From Anaerolineae bacterium (GTDB lineage: Bacteria > Chloroflexota > Anaerolineae > E26-bin7): DNA of 9,259 nt. The notes beneath the pieces were generated by a model. That model had not been told where the DNA came from and did no database searches. It saw nothing but the letters and a program-made list of their open reading frames with translations. The number at the start of each line of letters is the position of its first letter. The stretch's first letter is position 1. The position numbers and the translations under genes were made by a program. Of the stretch, positions 4,974-9,259 are shown in pieces. Location of the stretch: assembly GCA_029933115.1 (NCBI GenBank), contig JAOZOT010000124.1, forward strand, positions 1-9,259, written 5' to 3'.

Positions 4974-5667
4974 AGCCAGTGGCAAGAACGTCGAAGAAGC
5001 TATCGCCCACGGCTTGGCTGAGCTGGGGAAAACCCGAGACGAGGTAGAGATAAAAGTTCTCAGTGAAGGGAGCCGCGGCCTGTTTGGATTGGGCGCCGAA
5101 GAGGCCAGGGTGCGAATCAGCGTCATTGAGCCCCAGGTCGTGGAAAAAGTCGTGGAGGTGGTCGAAAAGCCAGCGCCCACTCCTCCCCCAGAAAAAGATT
5201 TCCGACAAATAGCCAAAGAGACCCTGGAAGAACTACTGGCAAAGATGGGGGTCAGGGCCCACGTGGTCATACGCCGGCAAGCTAACGCGGAGGACGAAGA
5301 ACTGCCGCCCGTTGTCCTGGATATCGAGGGAGATGATCTAGGGATCCTCATTGGGCGGCGGGGCGAAACCCTGGCAGCGTTGCAATACATCACCCGCCTG
5401 ATAGTCAGTCGCAAGACGCACCGCTGGCATCCTCTCGTCGTTGATGTGGAACAATATAAGGTGCGGCGGGAGAGGTCACTCAGAAGGTTGGCCAAACGGA
5501 TGGCCGAGCGGGTCTCTTTCAGCCGGCAACCGATAGCCCTGGAAGCCATGCCAGCTTACGAGCGCCGCATCGTCCACCTGGCCCTCCGTGACCATCCCAC
5601 CGTGACCACCAAGAGCGTGGGTGAAGGCGACCAGCGCAAAGTAACTATCATCCCCAAGACTCAGTAG
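4939..5667 (+). CDS. jag: RNA-binding protein Jag (KhpB), KH-R3H
   Basis: The 242-residue protein has three parts: a Jag-N domain (about 8-60) with SRGLFGLG (45-52), a linker of Val/Glu/Pro (62-86), and a KH domain with the GRRG loop (139-142) followed by an R3H domain with Arg209-x3-His213. KhpB proteins bind RNA, usually as partners of KhpA, and influence cell division and elongation and small-RNA effects in Gram-positive bacteria. The gene starts inside yidC (35 bp overlap, different frame), with AAAGGGA just upstream, so the two are probably translationally coupled. The overlap encodes Lys/Glu-rich ends in both proteins, where sequence constraint is low. Order yidC-jag is conserved in many bacteria. 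Confidence 0.95.
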   Translation: MEKEKEGKRSVEASGKNVEEAIAHGLAELGKTRDEVEIKVLSEGSRGLFGLGAEEARVRISVIEPQVVEKVVEVVEKPAPTPPPEKDFRQIAKETLEELLAKMGVRAHVVIRRQANAEDEELPPVVLDIEGDDLGILIGRRGETLAALQYITRLIVSRKTHRWHPLVVDVEQYKVRRERSLRRLAKRMAERVSFSRQPIALEAMPAYERRIVHLALRDHPTVTTKSVGEGDQRKVTIIPKTQ

Positions 5668-5677
5668 ATCGCATTTC

Positions 5678-5737
5678 GCTCTCGCTGGATTGCCAAATCC
5701 AGCGATTTGGCGGCGGATTTGGCAATCCGCCGCGAGC
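5678..5737 (+). terminator. Long hairpin behind jag
   Basis: GGATTGCCAAATCC (5687-5700) and GGATTTGGCAATCC (5715-5728) are perfect reverse complements around a 14-nt loop. The flanks GCTCTCGCT and GCCGCGAGC extend the stem with three mismatches. The hairpin begins 10 nt after the jag stop, where a terminator would be expected. There is no T-tract, so it could instead protect the 3' end of the message or be a palindromic repeat. Confidence 0.5.
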
Positions 5738-5743
5738 TTATGC

Positions 5744-5983
5744 GGTCTATTGAGACCCAGACCACAATCTGGGTTCGTAGTGTGTACTTCAGCGTGTCCT
5801 TGAGGCGATAAATTGCCCACTACGAACAGGACTCGTGGTCTATTGAGACCCAGACCACAACCTGGGTTCGTAGTGTGTACTTCAGCGCGTCCTTGAGGCG
5901 ATAAATCGCCCACTACGAACAGGACTCGTGGTCTATTGAGACCCAGACCACAACCTGGGTTCGTAGTGCGCACCTCAGCGCGT
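5744..5983. repeat. 93-bp tandem repeats, two full units plus a partial one
   Basis: Units begin at 5744, 5837 and 5930. The first two differ at only three of 93 positions, each T in unit 1 and C in unit 2. The third is cut off after about 54 bases. Each full unit contains GGTCT-ATTG-AGACC, an outer 10-bp stem GTTCGTAGTG/CACTACGAAC (5773-5782 with 5818-5827; 5866-5875 with 5911-5920) and an inner hairpin GGCGATAAATYGCC. The T-C difference in the inner hairpin changes a G-U to a G-C pair, so folding is kept. There are no spacers, so this is not CRISPR. Confidence 0.9.
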
Positions 5984-6060
5984 TATCACCCACCTGAGGT
6001 AAGGTTGCTGCCACGCAGTTTTATCATTCCAGCCTTCGCCTTTCCAGGTGGGCTTCTTTT
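5972..6060 (+). promoter_or_regulatory. Attenuator-like overlapping hairpins before the kinase gene
   Basis: ACCTCAG (5972-5978) pairs with CTGAGGT (5994-6000). CCCACCTG (5989-5996), which shares bases with it, pairs instead with CAGGTGGG (6045-6052), which is followed by CTTCTTTTA. The two folds exclude each other, and the second ends in a T-rich run, as in transcription attenuators. The second has a 48-nt loop, which is long, so this is suggestive only. I find no convincing promoter in 5985-6098. Confidence 0.25.
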
Positions 6061-6098
6061 ACCGTAACACTTCAGGGAGTCCGGTGCTTTCTGCCAAG

Positions 6099-6944
6099 AT
6101 GAGTTGTCCAGATTATCTCGTCATCGGTCACATCACCAAAGACCTGCTGGACGGTGGCTTCACCGTCGGCGGCACGGTCACCTATTCGGGTCTTACGGCC
6201 AAGAATCTGGGACGCAGAGTGGGCGTAGTCACCAGCGCCTCCCCTGACCTTGACCTCGCAGAAGCCCTGCCGGGCATCGAAGTGGTCAACGTGCCCTCAT
6301 CGGTGACGACTACTTTCCAGAACCTCTACCGCGATGGCACGCGCCAGCAGACCATCAAGGCCATAGCCGAGAGGATCACCGTCGAGGCCATACCTACCCG
6401 GTGGCGTCACAGCTCCATTGTCCAGTTGGGCCCCCTGGCTCAGGAACTCGACGAAGAGGTGGTCCATCTCTTTAAAGACTCGCTCATCGGAATCACCCCC
6501 CAGGGGTGGATGAGACAGTGGAATGACGAAGGGCGGGTCTCACCGGTGGTCTGGGCCGCACCAGAAAAAGCGCTCCCCTACGCCAAGGTCCTGATTTTGA
6601 GCGAGGAAGATGTAGGCGGGGATGTAGCCCTGATCCAGGAGTACGTTAAGCTGACCGAAATCGTCGTGGTGACGGCGGGGTGGAAGGGCTCGACAGTATA
6701 TCATCGGGGGCAAAAGCAGTACTTCCCGGCCCGCGAAGTGGTCGAGGTTGACCCGACGGGCGCCGGCGACGTTTACGCGGCGGCTTACCTGGTCAGGCTG
6801 GAGGAGAGCGGTGATCCCTGGGAGGCGGCCCACTTTGCCAATTGCGTGGCCTCCTTCTCCGTTGAGAAGCCCGGCGTAGCCGGCATTCCCAGCAGAGAGC
6901 AGGTCGAGGCGTGTCTGCTGACCTCCTACCGTCGTTTGCAGTGA
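6099..6944 (+). CDS. PfkB/ribokinase-family sugar kinase
   Basis: The 281-residue protein has the PfkB fold signatures. The N-terminal strand is DYLVIGHITKD (5-15), a glycine-rich substrate segment GGTVTYSGLTAKNLG lies at 24-38, and the C-terminal motif DPTGAGD (218-224) carries the anion hole and the catalytic Asp224. Family members phosphorylate sugars, nucleosides or related alcohols with ATP; the substrate cannot be told here. The start is uncertain. The frame is open from a GTG at 6048, but that lies inside a predicted hairpin and adds non-conserved residues. A GTG at 6084 has AGGGAG only 4 nt upstream. The ATG at 6099 lies where the conserved protein begins but has no clear ribosome site. 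The gene ends 44 bp before parA and may be co-transcribed with it. Confidence 0.85.
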   Translation: MSCPDYLVIGHITKDLLDGGFTVGGTVTYSGLTAKNLGRRVGVVTSASPDLDLAEALPGIEVVNVPSSVTTTFQNLYRDGTRQQTIKAIAERITVEAIPTRWRHSSIVQLGPLAQELDEEVVHLFKDSLIGITPQGWMRQWNDEGRVSPVVWAAPEKALPYAKVLILSEEDVGGDVALIQEYVKLTEIVVVTAGWKGSTVYHRGQKQYFPAREVVEVDPTGAGDVYAAAYLVRLEESGDPWEAAHFANCVASFSVEKPGVAGIPSREQVEACLLTSYRRLQ

Positions 6945-6988
6945 TGACTTCGCGCTCTGAGGACAGGAGCAGATAATCCGATACTGCC

Positions 6989-7762
6989 ATGACGACCAAA
7001 ATCTACGCTCTGGCCAACCAAAAGGGTGGAGTGGGCAAAACAACTACGGCCGTGAACCTGGGAGCCTATCTGGCGGCCAGCGGTGAGCGAGTCTTGCTCG
7101 TTGATATTGACCCCCAAGCCAACGCTACCAGCAGCCTGGGCATTGACAAGAACAAATTACCCCTCTCCATCTACGATGTCCTGATCAACAAGGTACCCCT
7201 GGCCGAGATCATCACCCTCACCAACAGGCTTCGCCTGGATATTGCTCCCTCTTCGCCTTCCCTGGCCGGGGCTCAGGTGGAAATTGTCCGCCTGGCGGGC
7301 CGTGAGCACCTCTTGCGGAAATCGCTCATCCCCGTCCTCGACCGCTACGACTATGTGCTTATAGACTCGCCGCCCAGCCTGGGCCTTTTGACCGTCAATG
7401 CCTTGACCGCAGCCGCCAATGGGGTCATCATCCCCATCCAATGCGAGTATCTGGCTTTGGAGGGCCTGACCCAGTTGATTCACACCATCAACCTGGTGCG
7501 GGATAACCTGAATCCCAGGTTGACCGTCGCCGGCATCCTGATGACCATGTATGATGTCCGCACCAAACTCTCGCAACAGGTGGTTGACGAGGTGCGGAAG
7601 CATTTCGGAAGCAAAGTGTTCTCCACCGTGATCCCACGCAGCGTCCGTCTGAGCGAGGCTCCCAGCTACGGTGAGACTATCCTCAGCTATGCTCCCAACT
7701 CGGCCGGAGCGTTGGCCTACCAGGCCCTGGCGGAGGAGTTTCTGAACAGAGGCCAAGGATAA
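6989..7762 (+). CDS. parA: Chromosome-partitioning ATPase ParA (Soj)
   Basis: The 257-residue protein has the deviant Walker A motif KGGVGKTT (12-19) with both signature lysines (Lys12, Lys17), the DIDPQANAT segment (39-47) and the Walker B strand YVLIDSPPSLG (122-132, Asp126). The length matches chromosomal ParA/Soj, which lacks the N-terminal DNA-binding extension of plasmid type Ia ParA. ATP-bound ParA dimers coat the nucleoid and are released by ParB, which moves the origin region. The ATG is the only start after an in-frame stop at 6974. AGGAG (6965-6969) is 19 nt away, too far to be an ordinary ribosome site. parB follows after 21 bp, so the pair is an operon. Confidence 0.96.
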   Translation: MTTKIYALANQKGGVGKTTTAVNLGAYLAASGERVLLVDIDPQANATSSLGIDKNKLPLSIYDVLINKVPLAEIITLTNRLRLDIAPSSPSLAGAQVEIVRLAGREHLLRKSLIPVLDRYDYVLIDSPPSLGLLTVNALTAAANGVIIPIQCEYLALEGLTQLIHTINLVRDNLNPRLTVAGILMTMYDVRTKLSQQVVDEVRKHFGSKVFSTVIPRSVRLSEAPSYGETILSYAPNSAGALAYQALAEEFLNRGQG

Positions 7763-7783
7763 GGGATTTGGAGGTGATAGAGC

Positions 7784-8662
7784 GTGGCCCAACAAAGGCG
7801 AGGGTTAGGAAAAGGTCTGGGAGCCCTCATCCCGGCAACCGAAGTCAGCGCTCCGGGTACGAGCGAGGTCGCCGTTGACCTCATCGTGCCCAATCCCATG
7901 CAGCCCCGCCAAGCCCTCGATGCAGAGACCCTGCAAGAGCTGGCTGATTCCATCCGCGAGCATGGCCTCATTCAACCTCTCATCGTCACCACCATCCAGG
8001 ACCCAACTTCTGAGGCCCAATATCAGATCATTGCCGGAGAGCGGCGATGGGAGGCAGCCAAGATGGCCGGCCTGACCAAGGTGCCGGTCATTGTGAAGGA
8101 AGCCACGCCTCAAGAGATGTTGGAACTGGCGCTGGTGGAGAACATCCAGCGGGCCGACCTTAACCCTCTGGAAGAAGCCGCCGCCTACCGACAATTGATG
8201 GACGATTTCGGCCTGACCCAGGAACAGGTGGCAGAGAGAGTGGGCAAAAGCCGGGTGACAGTGGCCAACTCGGTGCGCCTCCTGCGCCTGCCCAACGAGA
8301 TCAAGCGAGCTCTGGCCGAGGGTCAGATAAGCGAAGGCCACGCCCGGGCTCTATTGGCCCTAAACAAACGCGCCGATCAATTAAAGGTCCTGGAAGCCAT
8401 CGTCAAGAAGGGCCTCAGCGTGCGCCAGACAGAGGAGATGGTGCGGCGCACGGCTGCCGGGACGCAACCCCGACGCAAAGGCGAGCCTCCCTCTCCGGAG
8501 ACCGAAGCTCTGGAGAACGAGTTCAGGAATGCCCTGGGCACCAAGGTGAGGCTCTTCCGCAGCAAAAGAGGAGGCAAACTGGTGATCCAGTTCTACTCGG
8601 AAGAGGAGTTGGACGCAATTTATAGGATTATCGTGGGAGGAGATAGAGGAGGCTCCACCTGA
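7784..8662 (+). CDS. parB: Chromosome-partitioning protein ParB (Spo0J)
   Basis: The 292-residue protein begins with the ParA-stimulating basic peptide RRGLGKGLGALIP (5-17). The CTP-binding ParB/Srx domain follows: PNPMQPRQ (36-43), GERRW (85-89) and ENIQRADLNPLEEA (119-132). Then come a helix-turn-helix (LTQEQVAERVGKSRVTVANSVRLL, 144-167) and a C-terminal dimerisation domain (about 240-285). It binds parS sites, spreads as a CTP-dependent clamp, activates ParA and loads SMC. The start is GTG, with an excellent GGAGGTGAT ribosome site (7770-7778) 5 nt upstream. The stop codon overlaps the probable CTG start of arfB. I found no parS site in the window. Confidence 0.96.
   Translation: MAQQRRGLGKGLGALIPATEVSAPGTSEVAVDLIVPNPMQPRQALDAETLQELADSIREHGLIQPLIVTTIQDPTSEAQYQIIAGERRWEAAKMAGLTKVPVIVKEATPQEMLELALVENIQRADLNPLEEAAAYRQLMDDFGLTQEQVAERVGKSRVTVANSVRLLRLPNEIKRALAEGQISEGHARALLALNKRADQLKVLEAIVKKGLSVRQTEEMVRRTAAGTQPRRKGEPPSPETEALENEFRNALGTKVRLFRSKRGGKLVIQFYSEEELDAIYRIIVGGDRGGST
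8646..8652 (+). promoter_or_regulatory. Ribosome binding site of arfB within parB
   Basis: GAGGAGG lies in the last codons of parB, 6 nt before CTG 8659 and 10 nt before GTG 8663. Only the CTG is in the frame that encodes the GGQ domain. This site is the main reason to place the arfB start at 8659. Confidence 0.55.
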
Positions 8663-9117
8663 GTGATCACAAGCCTGTCCTGGGAGAAAAGGCTCTACAC
8701 ATCACCGACGCTTTAACCATCCCGCTGTCCGAGCTCCGCTTCCGCTTTACTCGAAGCGGCGGCCCTGGCGGGCAGCACGCCAACCGCTCGGCCACAAGAG
8801 TAGAGCTACTCTTCGACGTGGCTGGGTCTCCCAGCCTGAGCGAAGCCCAACGGGAACGGGCACTGAAGGCATTGGCCTCTTACATTGACAGCGAGGGCGT
8901 CTTGCACCTGGTCTCCCAGACTTTTCGTAGCCAACTTCGCAATCGCGAGGAGGTAGTAAATCGCTTTCAAGCGTTGATGCGTAGAGCGATGGCAGTGCCC
9001 AAGCAGCGGCGTCCCACCCGACCCTCACGCGCGGCTAAGGAAAAGCGGCTGGCGAGCAAGCGCCGTCGCAGTGAGATAAAGCGCCAGCGCGGCCCGGTGA
9101 GGGTAGAGGAGCAATAG
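8659..9117 (+). CDS. arfB: ArfB-like peptidyl-tRNA hydrolase (GGQ release-factor family)
   Basis: The frame encodes a complete ArfB/ICT1 domain. LHITDALTIPLSELRFRF is followed by SGGPGGQHANRSATRVEL, with the catalytic GGQ at residues 37-39 (bases 8767-8775). The basic tail PTRPSRAAKEKRLASKRRRSE is of the kind that enters the empty mRNA channel. ArfB enters stalled ribosomes and hydrolyses peptidyl-tRNA. The frame has no ATG, GTG or TTG between the upstream stop (8644) and the GGQ; the first is an internal GTG at 8818, which would give 99 residues without GGQ. I therefore place the start at CTG 8659, overlapping the parB stop (CTGA) behind GAGGAGG. This gives 152 residues, near the family size (about 140 in E. 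coli). A 1-base assembly error with a GTG start at 8663 is the alternative. Confidence 0.8.
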   Translation: MSDHKPVLGEKALHITDALTIPLSELRFRFTRSGGPGGQHANRSATRVELLFDVAGSPSLSEAQRERALKALASYIDSEGVLHLVSQTFRSQLRNREEVVNRFQALMRRAMAVPKQRRPTRPSRAAKEKRLASKRRRSEIKRQRGPVRVEEQ

Positions 9118-9143
9118 ATCGCCGGGGGCAGACGCGAGGGCGA

Positions 9144-9183
9144 TGACCCTCCCGCAGGGTCCGCCACCTGCGGAAGGGTGATA
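9144..9183. repeat. Second copy of the 1141-1180 hairpin element
   Basis: This stretch matches 1141-1180 at 36 of 40 positions; all four differences are transitions. It folds as a 12-bp hairpin (9146-9157 with 9168-9179) around a 10-nt loop, with one C-A mismatch on the plus strand that becomes a U-G wobble on the minus strand, at a different stem position from the first copy. The 8-bp outer stem of the first copy is absent here. Confidence 0.75.
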
Positions 9184-9186
9184 CTG

Positions 9187-9258
9187 GCAGGTGCGAGACC
9201 TGCTTGCCTGGAGCTCAAGCTCCAGGCTGAGCAGCGGAAGGGCACTGCAAGTGCCCTT
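9187..9258. repeat. Array of three perfect palindromic hairpins
   Basis: GCAGGT-GCGAG-ACCTGC (9187-9203), CCTGGAGCT-CA-AGCTCCAGG (9207-9226) and AAGGGCACT-GCA-AGTGCCCTT (9238-9258) follow one another closely behind arfB. There is no T-tract, so I do not call a terminator, though such stems could stabilise a 3' end. The array reaches the window edge and may continue. Confidence 0.65.
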
Positions 9259-9259
9259 G

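Noticed and set aside
5476..5973. Minus-strand frame of 165 codons with a 31-residue repeat
   Set aside because: The repeat arises because 93 bp is a multiple of three. The frame then runs antisense through jag and has no ribosome site or family resemblance.
5744..5983. CRISPR array
   Set aside because: The units are contiguous 93-bp copies with no variable spacers and no cas genes nearby.
6048..6098. GTG 6048 as the start of the kinase gene
   Set aside because: It lies inside the right arm of a predicted hairpin, has no ribosome site, and adds residues unlike the family N terminus.
8663..8716. Start of arfB at GTG 8663
   Set aside because: That frame ends after 17 codons, before the GGQ domain, and the four-A run there does not permit simple -1 slippage into the right frame.

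Overview
The window looks like a chromosomal segment from near a replication origin. It carries the conserved cluster rpmH-rnpA-yidD-yidC-jag, then a PfkB-type sugar kinase, parA, parB and an ArfB-like peptidyl-tRNA hydrolase. YidC is the short form without a large periplasmic domain. This, the solo non-pyrrolysine MttB-family methyltransferase and the many small palindromic interspersed repeats suggest an uncultivated anaerobic bacterium, perhaps of Chloroflexota. That placement is inference. No rRNA, tRNA, transposase, CRISPR array, dnaA gene or convincing parS site is visible.

Left part (1-1404). Positions 1-580 are non-coding and full of small hairpins. A minus-strand unit follows: a near-consensus promoter (1279-1307), a leader of about 295 nt that can fold into a compact three-way junction, a small coiled-coil membrane protein (581-976) with an exact 21-bp heptad repeat, and a hairpin plus T-tract terminator (267-325). 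A divergent consensus promoter (1369-1397) drives the MttB-family gene (1429-2901).

Centre (2902-5667). A strong promoter lies directly behind the methyltransferase stop and drives rpmH (L34). rnpA (RNase P protein), yidD and yidC (membrane insertion) and jag (KH-R3H RNA-binding protein) follow on the same strand. A 254-bp gap holding four hairpins separates yidD from yidC. yidC and jag overlap by 35 bp.

Right part (5668-9259). A long hairpin and two and a half tandem 93-bp units lie between jag and the kinase gene. The kinase, parA, parB and arfB are closely spaced and probably co-transcribed. The arfB frame has no ATG, GTG or TTG before its catalytic GGQ motif. Its best start is a CTG overlapping the parB stop behind a strong Shine-Dalgarno sequence. 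The window ends in another palindrome array.

Much of the interest lies in the repeats. The same modules (GTTCGTAGTG arms, GGYGATAAATCRCC hairpins, an ACCCTCC...GGAGGGT hairpin, a CCACGATT module) recur in different arrangements across the gaps. Several changes between copies keep base pairing, which argues for selection on, or spread as, structured elements.
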